Shown: in pieces, positions 17,733 through 25,904 of the stretch
Position numbering within the stretch: the stretch's first letter is position 1
Layout: the number at the start of each line of letters is the position of its first letter
DNA from: Arsenicicoccus dermatophilus
Lineage (GTDB): Bacteria; Actinomycetota; Actinomycetes; Actinomycetales; Dermatophilaceae
NCBI RefSeq assembly: GCF_022568795.1
Contig: NZ_JAKZHU010000006.1
Coordinates: forward strand, 1-40,153
DNA: 40,153 bases
Direction: 5' to 3'
Made by a program: the position numbers and the translations under genes
The notes under the pieces: generated by a model
The model's input: the letters and a program-made list of their open reading frames with translations, nothing else
The model's database searches: none
What the model was told of the DNA's origin: nothing

Positions 17733-20354
17733 TCACCACTCCCCCATCGGCCCGCGGATGGCGCCGGCCATGCCGGGGGTCTGCGGGGTCGTGTACGTCG
17801 CCGACCGCATCGCCGGCTCCCACCAGGACTGGTCGACCGCGACGGTGGCGACCTGACCGGACCAGTCGCTCACCGTGAAGGTCCCGGGGCGCTGCGCGGC
17901 GATCTTCTGCTCCCACCCGCGCCCGGCCGGCAGGCCCATCAGGGGCAGCACGTCGGCGGCGTCGTCGGCCGCGGTGCGCCCGACGAACTTCGCCCCGATC
18001 AACGTGCTCACGTTCGGGTCCAGCCGCGCCAGCGTCGAGAACGTCTGGAAGGCCAGGATGCTGGCCGCGTTGAACTTCCTGCTGTCGTACATGAGCCGCA
18101 TCAGAAACGGCGTGAAAGCCGACGCGCCGCCGGTGGTGATGCCGAGCTCGTCGCCGAAGAAGTACTTCGCGGCGCGGTCGGCCCAGATGGTGCGCTCGGC
18201 GTGCCGCAGGCCCAGCATCAAGATCGGCTCGCTCATCCGCTGCGCGTGGGTCCACTGGCCGCGGTCCTTCACGCCCTTGGGCGGGGTCTGCAGACCGGGG
18301 GCGGTGACGACGGTCATGCCGGCCGACGCGAGCTCGCGGGCCTCGGCGTCGGGGTCGATCCCCGCACCGGTGCGCGGGGGGAAGATCAGCCGGGCGTGCA
18401 TGTCGGCCGCGGCCCGCAGCTCGCGGCCCAGGTCCCGGGAGACACCACCGGCGGCGTCCAGGGCGTCCAGGGTGTCCCAGGGGTTACCACCCCAGAACCC
18501 CGACGCGGTACGGACGGCCTCGGTGAGCCGCTGGGTCAGGCCCAGCCGGGGCGCCTGGGACTGGGTCTCGTAGGACAGCATCAGGCGCAGCGCCTCGACC
18601 TCCAGCAGCACGCGCTCGGTGTCGGCGACCACGACCGCGTCGGCATGCTCCGCGTCGCTGTCGTAGTCACCACGCTGCGGGACGGGCACCAGCAGGGAGG
18701 GCATGAGCACCCCGGCACGGCCACGGGTGATCGGCAGCTCGCGGTACTCGCCCCGAATCGAGGGCACCTGCTGCATCGACGCGGTCAGCCCCGACGGGTC
18801 GAACAGCGAACCGCGGATGCCCGAGCGGGTGCCCAGGTAGCACAGCAGCAGCGCGAGCGTGGTCTTCCCGCAGCCCGGCTCCCCACCGATCACGGTCAGG
18901 TTGGGTCGGTTCGCCCGCGAGCCGCCCCAAGCGTTGAACAGGTACGGGGTCGGCCACTGGTCGGGCTGGCCGAGGGGCCAGCCTGTCAGGTCCGGGCGCG
19001 GGCCGGTCAGGCTCGGGCGGCCCTGCGCGGCGAACGCGACCGGCACGGTGGTGATGTGCCCGACCAGGTCCCAGGACGCGCCAGGGGCGAAGCACTCCAG
19101 GTCGGCGGCCTGGGCGTACCCGTGCTCCAGGGTCATCCTGGCCTCACGCCTGGCGCGCTTGACGAGCTCGCGGGCGCGGTCCTCGGCCTCGTGGGCGGTC
19201 GCTCCCGACACGGCGTAGAGCACCTGCCCCACCAGCCGGCACGCGACCTCGGGACGCGCGTCGGAGATCTCCCGCTTGACCCGCTGGGCCGCGGCGAACG
19301 CATCCGCGTCGCCCAGCTCCTCGTCACCGTGACCGTGCTCGCGGTTGTGCTCGGTGATGGACTTGTTGATCCGCAGGCGCAGAGCAGCGCTCGGGGCCAG
19401 CGCCACACCGTCCAGGACGTCGAAGCACGCCGTCCACTCCACCGCGCGGTCCCGGTAGCTGCTGCCGTCGGGCGCCGGCGCGTCGTCCCCGGCCAGGGTC
19501 ACCGACGCCGACCAGCCCAGCCACGGCACCCCCGTCGTCGCGTCACGGTCCAGGGCGTCGACGTGCCGCAGGACCGCGACGTGGCGGGTGACGGCATGCC
19601 CATCGACGATCGCGTCGACCCGAGAGGCCAGGGCGTAAGGGTCGGCGGTGACCTTGACCTCGCCGACTTCCCGGGTCGGGCAGCCCATCGCCCGGGTCGC
19701 GTCGTCCAGCCACACGAGGGCGTCCTCGTCCAGGGGCCGGGCCCCGGCGGTCGGGTCGCTCATCCGGTCGGTCGGCCGGTACCCGGCCAGGGTCTCGGTG
19801 ACATCGGCGATACGCCGCCGCGCCGCCTCGACCTTGCCCAGCCGGTCAGCCGCCGGCACCGCCGCCAGAGCCATGGGCAGGTGCTCACGGTCGAGCTGCT
19901 GGGTGGTGATCCGTACCCCGACCACCACGCTCGTACGGCGGGCCATCGACGCCACGGCATACCCCTGGGCCGATTCCACGAGCTCGTCCCAGGACTGCGC
20001 GCCGGGCTGGTCGGCGGCCGGGTGCGGGTACGTGGCCCGCAGCCCCTCGGCGTACGCCGCGGCAGGCATCTCCTCGGTCACCCCGATCAGGTGCACCCGC
20101 GTGCCCGCCAGCGCGGCCCACACGCGGGCGTGGTCCACGCGGGAGATGTCCACCAGCTCGTCATGAGCACCACCGATGACGTCACCGGGCAGGCGGTACC
20201 AGGCCCACGTGCCCGTCGAGCTCACGCTCAGGTGCCGGTGCACGTACCGCAGCGGACGGCCGCTCTCCCCGGACTGCGCCGGACTGCGCCGCGGGCGCGG
20301 CCGGCGCAGGTTCGCCAGCAGACCACGAGGACCGGTTTCAGTTGCAGCGGACAC
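17733..20354 (-). CDS. VirB4-like conjugation ATPase (SCO6880-type)
   Basis: GTG 20354, with AGGAG five bases upstream, gives 873 residues; the ATG at 20375 lacks such a site. The N-terminal ~430 residues are the SCO6880/VirB4-type domain (for example RPLRYVHRHLSVSSTGTWAW). The Walker A motif GGEPGCGKTT lies near residue 490 and is followed by a RecA-like ATPase domain (LFDPSGLTASM, then ILMLGLRHAERTIWADRAAK, FFGDELGITT and SILAFQTFSTL). It should energise substrate transfer or assembly of the type IV channel on the cytoplasmic face. It overlaps its upstream neighbour by 17 bases and abuts the TrbL-like gene. Confidence 0.85.
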   Translation of the reverse strand: MSAATETGPRGLLANLRRPRPRRSPAQSGESGRPLRYVHRHLSVSSTGTWAWYRLPGDVIGGAHDELVDISRVDHARVWAALAGTRVHLIGVTEEMPAAAYAEGLRATYPHPAADQPGAQSWDELVESAQGYAVASMARRTSVVVGVRITTQQLDREHLPMALAAVPAADRLGKVEAARRRIADVTETLAGYRPTDRMSDPTAGARPLDEDALVWLDDATRAMGCPTREVGEVKVTADPYALASRVDAIVDGHAVTRHVAVLRHVDALDRDATTGVPWLGWSASVTLAGDDAPAPDGSSYRDRAVEWTACFDVLDGVALAPSAALRLRINKSITEHNREHGHGDEELGDADAFAAAQRVKREISDARPEVACRLVGQVLYAVSGATAHEAEDRARELVKRARREARMTLEHGYAQAADLECFAPGASWDLVGHITTVPVAFAAQGRPSLTGPRPDLTGWPLGQPDQWPTPYLFNAWGGSRANRPNLTVIGGEPGCGKTTLALLLCYLGTRSGIRGSLFDPSGLTASMQQVPSIRGEYRELPITRGRAGVLMPSLLVPVPQRGDYDSDAEHADAVVVADTERVLLEVEALRLMLSYETQSQAPRLGLTQRLTEAVRTASGFWGGNPWDTLDALDAAGGVSRDLGRELRAAADMHARLIFPPRTGAGIDPDAEARELASAGMTVVTAPGLQTPPKGVKDRGQWTHAQRMSEPILMLGLRHAERTIWADRAAKYFFGDELGITTGGASAFTPFLMRLMYDSRKFNAASILAFQTFSTLARLDPNVSTLIGAKFVGRTAADDAADVLPLMGLPAGRGWEQKIAAQRPGTFTVSDWSGQVATVAVDQSWWEPAMRSATYTTPQTPGMAGAIRGPMGEW

Positions 20355-20793
20355 AGGTGCTCCTAGAGACAGCATCAGGGTGAGAACAGGTCGTGGTGGG
20401 CGCGCTCAGGCGCGCGAGTGGCTGCGAGGTGGTGACCACGGGGGCTGCAGCGCGGGTCGTGGCGGCCTCACGCCGCAGGACCCACAGGTGGTAGCGCACG
20501 GGGTGCACGTGGTCGATGTGCCGGGCGATCGTGCGGGTCATGACGCCGGCCAGCGCTACCCCCAGGGGCAGCGCGGTGATCGTGGCCAGGATGATCGCGG
20601 CCCCGCCAGGAGCCACCAGGCCGTAGGCCCAGGTCAAGGCCATGCCCAGGAGCAGGACCAGGACGATGGCCAGACCGGCACCGAGCACCCAGATCTCCCC
20701 GCGCGCCTCGACGGGCAGCTCATGACCTACGCTCCCCCGCCAGATGAACACGGCGCGGTTCGCCCGGTTGTCGGTGCCGGTCCGCCCACCCAT
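20338..20793 (-). CDS. PrgI-like small membrane protein of the conjugation channel
   Basis: ATG 20793 overlaps the previous stop (ATGA); 151 residues. The N-terminal part (FIWRGSVGHELPVEARGEIW) is followed by two adjacent membrane helices (WVLGAGLAIVLVLLLGMALT and AAIILATITALPLGVALAGV), then a cytoplasmic HVHPVRYHLWVLRREAA segment. Size, two-helix layout and position just upstream of the VirB4-like ATPase fit PrgI/VirB3-type proteins. Its end overlaps the ATPase start by 17 bases, indicating coupled translation. Confidence 0.65.
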   Translation of the reverse strand: MGGRTGTDNRANRAVFIWRGSVGHELPVEARGEIWVLGAGLAIVLVLLLGMALTWAYGLVAPGGAAIILATITALPLGVALAGVMTRTIARHIDHVHPVRYHLWVLRREAATTRAAAPVVTTSQPLARLSAPTTTCSHPDAVSRSTCVRCN

Positions 20794-21110
20794 CAGCGCT
20801 GAATGACCGAGTCGACGAACCCACCGAACACCGACAGAGCAGTCGCCCCACCGATGATCACCGCCGCCGCACACACCAGCAGACCGATACCGAAATGACC
20901 GGCCTGATTACCGGCGTGCTTGACATTTCCCTTGCCCGACTGAGACATGATCATGATGCCGATGACCACACCGATCACCGTGATAGCCAGACCCGCGATC
21001 GCAAAGATCCCAGGCAGATTCAACGACGCCTTACCCGCAGGATCGGCAGGCTTCAGGCCAGGCACAACAGCCGCAAGCGCGACCGCCCGCGACGCCAGAT
21101 AATTGAGCAT
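20793..21110 (-). CDS. Pilin-like (VirB2/TrbC-type) two-helix membrane protein, first gene of the secretion operon
   Basis: ATG 21110 is preceded by AAAGGAATTGAA, a good ribosome binding site. The 105-residue product has a cleavable-looking N-terminus (LASRAVALAAVVPG), then two membrane helices (GIFAIAGLAITVIGVVIGIM and FGIGLLVCAAAVIIGGATAL) separated by a short basic loop (SQSGKGNVKHAGNQ). This is the general plan of VirB2/TrbC-like pilins or of small channel subunits. The 249 bases between it and parA must carry both divergent promoters; an imperfect TCACACGTGA palindrome is visible near 21152, but I cannot place -35/-10 boxes securely. Confidence 0.65.
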   Translation of the reverse strand: MLNYLASRAVALAAVVPGLKPADPAGKASLNLPGIFAIAGLAITVIGVVIGIMIMSQSGKGNVKHAGNQAGHFGIGLLVCAAAVIIGGATALSVFGGFVDSVIQR

Positions 21111-21359
21111 TTCAATTCCTTTCAGAGGCCAACTGAGAATCCATTAATACCTCACACGTGAACGGTATTTAGTTACCAGTGAGTAGGCCTGCCCAAAGGA
21201 ACCGGCACCGCGCCACAACGTGGTACAAGAGGCGCTCTCGCGACGGCGTGCACCGCGTCAGACAGCATGCGTAGCACCCGTATCACCTATGCGACCTGGG
21301 GTGATGTCTCGCACGTGTTCCTCTGGTGCGAGTGGTGGTACAGGTGTCAGGCTCGCCGT

Positions 21360-22148
21360 ATGACCCGCATCACAGCGATCAGCAACCAGAAGGGCGGGGT
21401 GGGCAAGACCACCACGGCCGTGAACCTTGCCGGTGCCCTGGCCGAGCGGGGCGCTCGGGTGCTCCTGGTGGACCTCGACCCGCAGGGGCACGCGACGACC
21501 GGCGCTCTCGGGCTGGACCCGGCCCGAGGGCCGGCCACGCTCGCCGCCGCCTTGACCGGCCGGTGGTCTGGCGAGCTGCCCGAGCTGGTGCGCGAGCACT
21601 CGACCACGGCCACCGGCGGTCGCCTGGACGTCCTGCCCACCACGCGCGACATGCTCGGCATCGCCCGCGAGCTCGACCGGCTGCGCGGCCGTGAGCACCG
21701 GCTCGCCCGAGTCCTCGCAACCATGCCGGCCGGCACCTGGGACCACGTGGTGATCGACTGCCCACCCACCCTGGACGTGCTCACCGACTGCGCCCTGACC
21801 GCCGCCGACGGCGTCGTGATCCCCGTCCAGGCCGAAGACTCCTCCCTCGGCGCGCTGCGGCTGCTCCTGGCGCAGGTGGCCTCGATCCAGGAGGACGTAC
21901 GCACCAGCGCCCTGCACCTGCACGGCCTGGTCGTCTCCCAGCTCCGCCGGCCGCCCTCACGCATCGCGACCTCGGTCCTGGAGCACCTGGAGCGCGTGCC
22001 TGACCTGCCCGTGCTCGCCACCATCCCCGCCCTGACCGTCGTCGCCGAGGCATGGCGCGCCGGCACCCCGGTCACCACCTACGCCCCCGACAGCGAACCC
22101 GCCACCGCCTACCACCAGCTCGCAGCCACCATCACCGGACAGGACTAG
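21360..22148 (+). CDS. parA: ParA-type partition ATPase
   Basis: A 262-residue ParA/Soj-like protein. The deviant Walker A motif KGGVGKTTTAVNLA is at residues ~11-24. The A' motif VDLDPQGHATTG and Walker B VVIDCPPTLDVLT are both present, as is the usual VIPVQAEDSSLGAL. ParA proteins position plasmids by ATP-dependent nonspecific DNA binding. ATG 21360 begins exactly at the conserved N-terminus (MTRITAISNQ); upstream codons in frame are not family-like, and no strong ribosome binding site is seen. It is divergent from the secretion operon and followed three bases later by a small DNA-binding gene, as in parAB cassettes. Confidence 0.9.
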   Translation: MTRITAISNQKGGVGKTTTAVNLAGALAERGARVLLVDLDPQGHATTGALGLDPARGPATLAAALTGRWSGELPELVREHSTTATGGRLDVLPTTRDMLGIARELDRLRGREHRLARVLATMPAGTWDHVVIDCPPTLDVLTDCALTAADGVVIPVQAEDSSLGALRLLLAQVASIQEDVRTSALHLHGLVVSQLRRPPSRIATSVLEHLERVPDLPVLATIPALTVVAEAWRAGTPVTTYAPDSEPATAYHQLAATITGQD

Positions 22149-22151
22149 ACC

Positions 22152-22613
22152 ATGACCCCCCGCCGCACACCTCCCGCCGCACCCCGCACCGACGCCGACG
22201 ACCTCCACGACGCCATACGACGCCTACGCCCCCGACACACCGACGACCCGGCGGACCAACCCCCGACGACCCCGACGACTCCCCCGAACAGACCAGACCA
22301 CCCCATAACCACCCTCGATCGCACCAGCCGCACCCCACGCACCAGTGCGACGAGTAGCACCATTACCCCGACGATTCCCCCGACGACCCCGACGGCTCAA
22401 GCGTCGGGGTCAGCGTCGATGGTGCGCCGATCCTGGTACCTGCCCGCGGGCGCCGCCGACGAGCTCGCGGCCGCCGTCGACGAGCTGCACTGGCAGACCC
22501 GCCGCCCCAAGCACGAGGTGCTGGTAGCCGTCCTGCACGCAGGTCTGGCACACCTCGACCAGGCCCGCGACGCCCTCGACCGACCCGGCGACCACTCACC
22601 CACACACCAGTAG
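22152..22613 (+). CDS. ParB-like partner: Pro/Thr-rich N-terminus with ribbon-helix-helix domain
   Basis: It starts three bases after the parA stop; 153 residues. The first ~90 residues are Pro/Thr/Asp-rich and probably disordered. The C-terminal ~60 (MVRRSWYLPAGAADELAAAV, then HWQTRRPKHEVLVAVLHAGL) fit a ribbon-helix-helix dimer, as used by small centromere-binding proteins. It likely binds the repeated sites within and after its own gene. The low-complexity half overlaps one of those repeats (22278-22362), so that DNA may have a double role as code and binding site. Confidence 0.7.
   Translation: MTPRRTPPAAPRTDADDLHDAIRRLRPRHTDDPADQPPTTPTTPPNRPDHPITTLDRTSRTPRTSATSSTITPTIPPTTPTAQASGSASMVRRSWYLPAGAADELAAAVDELHWQTRRPKHEVLVAVLHAGLAHLDQARDALDRPGDHSPTHQ
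22278..22362 (+). repeat. Composite repeat copy 1 (candidate centromere or iteron), inside the parB-like gene
   Basis: The unit begins ACTCCCCCGAACAG, has CATAACCA at offset 26, GCAC at offset 43, and ends with GCACCAGTGCGACGAGTAGC (22339-22358) plus ACC. The same order and exact spacing of the first three blocks recur at 22739. Confidence 0.65.
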
Positions 22614-22630
22614 CACCAGGAACACCTGAC

Positions 22631-22652
22631 GCACTGGTGAGACCAGTAGCAC
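22631..22652 (+). repeat. Isolated copy of the GCAC...TAGCAC motif
   Basis: GCACTGGTGAGACCAGTAGC followed by AC matches 18 of 22 positions of the motif at 22339-22360. A partial copy, CACCAGTAGCACC, lies at 22605-22617 across the parB-like stop codon. Confidence 0.6.
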
Positions 22653-22738
22653 ACCCCCACCCGACGACTCCCCCGTCGGCCCCGACACCCCAAGGGTCGG
22701 GTCCGTCGATCTCCACGACGCCTGCCCCTGACGCCCCG

Positions 22739-22832
22739 ACTCCCCCGAACAGGCCAACTCAAGCCATAACCATTCGTTATCGCACTCGTAGCGATAGACG
22801 CACCTAAAGCACAAGTGCGACGGATAGCACCA
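22739..22832 (+). repeat. Composite repeat copy 2 (candidate centromere or iteron)
   Basis: It carries ACTCCCCCGAACAG, CATAACCA at offset 26 and GCAC at offset 43, as in copy 1. It ends with GCACAAGTGCGACGGATAGC (22809-22828) plus ACC, placed nine bases further out than in copy 1. It overlaps the 3' end of the minus-strand gene at 22804-23220. Confidence 0.65.
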
Positions 22833-23220
22833 CCGTCCCTACGGTCTCCGACACCCGAGGCATCGAGGGCCGACCGGGGGAAGAGGTCGCCGCGTTCCGG
22901 CGACGACCTGTGGTCAGACCTCGGTGGAGGGGCGTCACCAGCTCGGCGGCGAGCCACTGGGTCACGGTCACGCCCTCGACGCTGCCGTCCTCCACCAGGT
23001 AGGTGCACCGCACCTGCCACGCCCCGTCGCCGCGGCGCCGCCAGGCGTGCGCCAGCCCCGGATGCCGCTGCTGCCCCTGAGCCCCGTCGACCGCTGCGAC
23101 CCACACCATCCGCCGCTGCGGCGCCCTCAGCTCCCCGCCCTCCAGCGGCCCACCGGCCCCGCCCGCGGGCCGGTCACCCAGCGGGATTCCACGACGACGA
23201 GGCGGGGGAGGGACGGTCAT
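22804..23220 (-). CDS. Conserved plasmid-type hypothetical protein
   Basis: The 138-residue frame starts at ATG 23220. The part from residue ~38 to 98 looks truly coding (RRMVWVAAVDGAQGQQRHPG, then LAHAWRRRGDGAWQVRCTYL and VTVTQWLAAELVTPLHRG) and is beta-rich. The Pro-rich N-terminus and the last ~35 residues are less convincing, and the latter overlap a DNA repeat. No family is recognised and the ribosome binding site is weak. It lies downstream of the replication-initiator gene in the same direction. Confidence 0.5.
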   Translation of the reverse strand: MTVPPPPRRRGIPLGDRPAGGAGGPLEGGELRAPQRRMVWVAAVDGAQGQQRHPGLAHAWRRRGDGAWQVRCTYLVEDGSVEGVTVTQWLAAELVTPLHRGLTTGRRRNAATSSPGRPSMPRVSETVGTVVLSVALVL

Positions 23221-23271
23221 CCCAGCAGCCTACGAAGACGACACGGCAACGTTCTCAGGCATGGGGGAGGG

Positions 23272-23298
23272 GGCGCCCTCAGGCGAGCTGAGGGCGCC
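23272..23298 (-). terminator. Hairpin between the initiator gene and its downstream neighbour
   Basis: GGCGCCCTCAG (23272-23282) and CTGAGGGCGCC (23288-23298) form a perfect 11-bp stem with a 5-base loop. It is placed to end transcription coming from the initiator gene. Confidence 0.65.
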
Positions 23299-23430
23299 GG
23301 TTCAGCTCCCCGAAGGGTCATCTCTCGCGGTAATCGTCATGGGGCGTGCGCGCCCGGTCCACAGGGCTTGTCGGGTGGCTGTCGTACGGGTGCGACGGCC
23401 CCACGATGAGTGCTGGCTCACCGCTCACCC

Positions 23431-23562
23431 GGTGGCCACCGGCACCCCGTGATCGGTGGCCACCGGATGGCCACCGGCTCAGGTCTGGCCACCGGCCCGG
23501 TGGCCACCTTGACCACCGGCCCTGACCTGGGGGATGTCGCCGGCGCTGGGGTGGCCACCGGC
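23431..23562. repeat. TGGCCACCGG iteron array, candidate replication origin
   Basis: Exact TGGCCACCGG copies lie at 23433, 23457, 23468, 23486 and 23552, with degenerate copies near 23501 and 23512. Several extend to the palindrome CCGGTGGCCACCGG. The array lies just past the 3' end (in the corrected frame) of the initiator-like gene, where iteron origins are often found. Confidence 0.65.
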
Positions 23563-23595
23563 ACCGAGAGTCGAGAGCGAGAGAGCGTCCCTACG

Positions 23596-23615
23596 CGCGC
23601 CCGCGCGCGGGCGCG
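23596..23615. repeat. 20-bp perfect CG palindrome next to the iterons
   Basis: CGCGCCCGCGCGCGGGCGCG reads identically on both strands and is followed by alternating GCGTATACGCGCGCGCG. Such alternating tracts can extrude or adopt Z-DNA; here it lies between iterons and the initiator gene. Confidence 0.6.
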
Positions 23616-23680
23616 TATACGCGCGCGCGAGGCCGAGGGTCCAGGCCCCCCCTGACCGGGGCCGGCCTGGCACCCCAGGG

Positions 23681-25457
23681 TCAGCCGCGGCGGGCCCGCG
23701 TGGTGCGCTTTGCGCGGGCGGCGAGGCGGGCCAGGGCGTGGGTGCGGTGGGCGGCGGCGGGGTCGACCGCGGCGACCTGGGCCGGACCCCATCCGGCCGC
23801 GGCGTACAGGGCCCGGCGGGAGGCGATGGTCTCGGCGTGCAGGGCGCGCCACACGGCCGGGTCGGCGTGCTGCCAGGTGGCTAGGGGCGTGTGCCCGGTC
23901 AGGACCGCGGTCCACGCGGCCTCCACCCGCTCCTCCAGGTCGTCGCCCTGGCCGTGCATCCAGGGCGACGCCGCCGTCGTCGATGGTGGGGCAGACCTCG
24001 TCGGCGGCCGCGGGATCCTGCACGTCAGCGGTCTCTTCGGCGAGGCGGTCGGTCTCGGCCTGCCAGGCGCTGGTGCGCACGATGGGCGGGCAGGCCGGGC
24101 AGGGCGCCACCACGAGTTGGCCCTGTGGGTTGGTGGTGGTGAGCCAGCCGTGGTCGCAGCCGGGGCGCCCGCACGGCTGGGGGCGGTGCAGCTCGCCGGT
24201 GGTGGTGTCGAGGGCGGCCGGGTCGAGGGTGTGGCACCAGTGGTGGACCAGCCCGCCAGGTGAGGTGACTTGCGCGGGTGGGGTCCAGCCGCGGTCGCGG
24301 TAGCCCTGCTCGACCGCGGCCAGCCACGCCGCGGCGGTCCACCCCGCTGCGGCGTACGGGGCCAGGTGCGCCGCTACGGCCCGCGGGCGCAGCCGGTGGC
24401 CCCAGGGGACCCGGGAGGCGATTTCTCGCGCCAGGGCGGCCCCCAGGGCTCTTCCCTGGCCTGTGACGCTCGCGGCGCGGCGCGGATTCGCCTGTCCCTT
24501 CGTGGTCTTCGGCTGCCTCGCCGCTTGCGGCGCCTCAAGGTGAGTAGAGGACAACGGGAGATGAGGGGAGAGTTGCGGTCCTCCGGGGTGGGGTACGTGG
24601 TCCACAGCCTTACCGCTGCCGGCGGCCATGACCTGGCCGGAAGCGGTGATGGTGAGGCGGCGGGCCAGGGCGATGCACGCCCGCAGGTGCGCCGGCGTGT
24701 GCGCGGCGTACACCGAGGACAGTCCGCGCTGGGACGCCCCGCCCTCGATCATGCGCCGGCGCTCCCCGTGAAGCCGCAGCAGCCGGCCCTCACCGGTACG
24801 CACCAGCACGCCCAGCACGCGGCAGGCGAGCCGGCACGCGCGCTGCACTGTCTTGGGCACGCACCCGAGCTGGCGGGCGATCCGGGCCCGGCACGCGACG
24901 CCGTCGCGGCCGGTCGCGGTGTCGGCGGTCGCGGTGACCAGCTCGATAACCCGCATGAGCAGATCGGCGCTCATCGCGTCTCCGCGCACGGGGGAGCGCA
25001 GCACCCCGGCGTCGGCGTGGGAGTCGATCAGCAGTCGTACTCCCGCCAGCCACGCCGCCCTGTCGTCCCAGGCCACGACCCCGGCGTGAGCGCCCGGCGC
25101 GGGCACGCCGCGCAGCCCGACGCCCCGACGCGCCGGGACGGTCTCCAGACGAGCACCACGCACCGGGGCGGTCATCACCCACGCACGCAGACCATCCGGC
25201 GACGACGCCCCGACCAGCCCCGACACGCCCCCGACAAGGACGGCGTCGGAGGCGGCGGGGGAGGCGTCGGGGTCGAGGCCTCCGCCCGTCCGGGTCGACG
25301 CCGGCACGTCGGCCGTCCCGTCGGGACACCGACGGGACGGGCTCTGAGCAGGGGAGACGACCGACGACCAGGCGACTACGCGGGGCGACGAGGTCGCCCG
25401 GACGGGTGCAAGATCATGTGTGTCGGTAGACGGCCCCCCCAGGGGGGGACGTACCAT
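23681..25457 (-). CDS. Replication-initiator-like protein (Rep) with helix-turn-helix and zinc-ribbon motif; frame break near the C-terminus
   Basis: ATG 25457 follows a perfect AAGGAGG eight bases upstream, which decides this start despite a Pro/Ser-rich N-terminus. Residues ~184-222 form a helix-turn-helix (CRARIARQLGCVPKTVQRAC) and winged region (VLGVLVRTGEGRLL). A Cys cluster (CGRPGCDHGW, then CPACPP) follows near residue 430-460. This plan matches initiator proteins of actinobacterial plasmids. The literal frame runs on to 23418 as Arg-rich nonsense, but from about 23960 another frame is clearly coding (EERVEAAWTAVLTGHTPLAT, then WGPAQVAAVDPAAAHRTHAL) and ends at 23681, so one frame break is inferred; total about 590 residues. 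An alternative is a separate 92-residue gene starting at ATG 23959. The iterons just downstream support the Rep reading. Confidence 0.65.
25434..25448 (-). promoter_or_regulatory. C7/G7 hairpin directly after the Rep start codon
   Basis: Seven C, one A and seven G (plus strand) form a perfect palindrome at codons 4-8 of the Rep gene, nine bases past the ATG. In mRNA it would be a very stable stem at the initiation site and could restrain Rep translation, a form of copy control. CTGACGTCAG, a 10-bp palindrome at 25517-25526, lies upstream and may be an operator. Confidence 0.4.
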
Positions 25458-25563
25458 GGGGGCGACCTCCTTGCTTTCTCTTCTTCATTCGGAAGGGATC
25501 AGGGGAGCCACACGACCTGACGTCAGCCGCCAAGCAGAGACAGGTCTTGTGGTGGATACGTAA

Positions 25564-25593
25564 CGACGGTCCGCCCGCTAGGGCGGGCCGTCG
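25564..25593 (-). terminator. Terminator of the transfer operon
   Basis: CGACGGTCCGCCC (25564-25576) pairs with GGGCGGGCCGTCG (25581-25593) across a GCTA loop, with one G-T wobble. It follows the last gene of the operon (stop at 25608) by 14 bases. Confidence 0.75.
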
Positions 25594-25607
25594 ACGTATG
25601 TAGAGCG

Positions 25608-25904
25608 CTACCCGGTCAACGGAAGCTCCTCGTGCTGGCGCCGGCGGCGCGGACGACCGCCCTTGCCCTTGGGCAGGGGCTCGGAGTATCCGAGCATCCG
25701 CAGCTCGAAGAGCTCTTGCACCGTCAGGCCCTCGGCCTGGGCCTCGACACGCAGACGATCGCGGTCAGCCCGGGACATGCGGAACATGATCCCGGCCTCA
25801 CGAGTACCGAAACGTCGATCAGGCATAGGGACATCAGACCACCCCAAGGCGCGGATATCCGTGTACCTGGCGGCGTGTCGCGCCACGACCTTGCAATCGG
25901 TCAC
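25608..25904 (-). CDS. Small ribbon-helix-helix-like protein, last gene of the transfer operon
   Basis: GTG 25904 overlaps the translocase stop (GTGA) and gives 98 residues; ATG 25827 (MPDRRFGTREAG) is the other possible start. The core IMFRMSRADRDRLRVEAQAE, then GLTVQELFELRMLG, is a ribbon-helix-helix-like DNA-binding pattern, and the tail is basic (KGKGGRPRRRRQ). It may bind the transfer or origin region, or act as an accessory to the translocase encoded just before it. No precise family is recognised. Confidence 0.65.
   Translation of the reverse strand: MTDCKVVARHAARYTDIRALGWSDVPMPDRRFGTREAGIMFRMSRADRDRLRVEAQAEGLTVQELFELRMLGYSEPLPKGKGGRPRRRRQHEELPLTG

Noticed and set aside
18201-20366. 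Plus-strand open frame opposite the VirB4-like gene
   Set aside because: Composition is typical of a GC-rich shadow frame and the minus strand has Walker A and family motifs.
23431-23562. CRISPR-like array
   Set aside because: The repeats are 10-14 bp with irregular short spacing and no unique spacers of constant length; they fit iterons.
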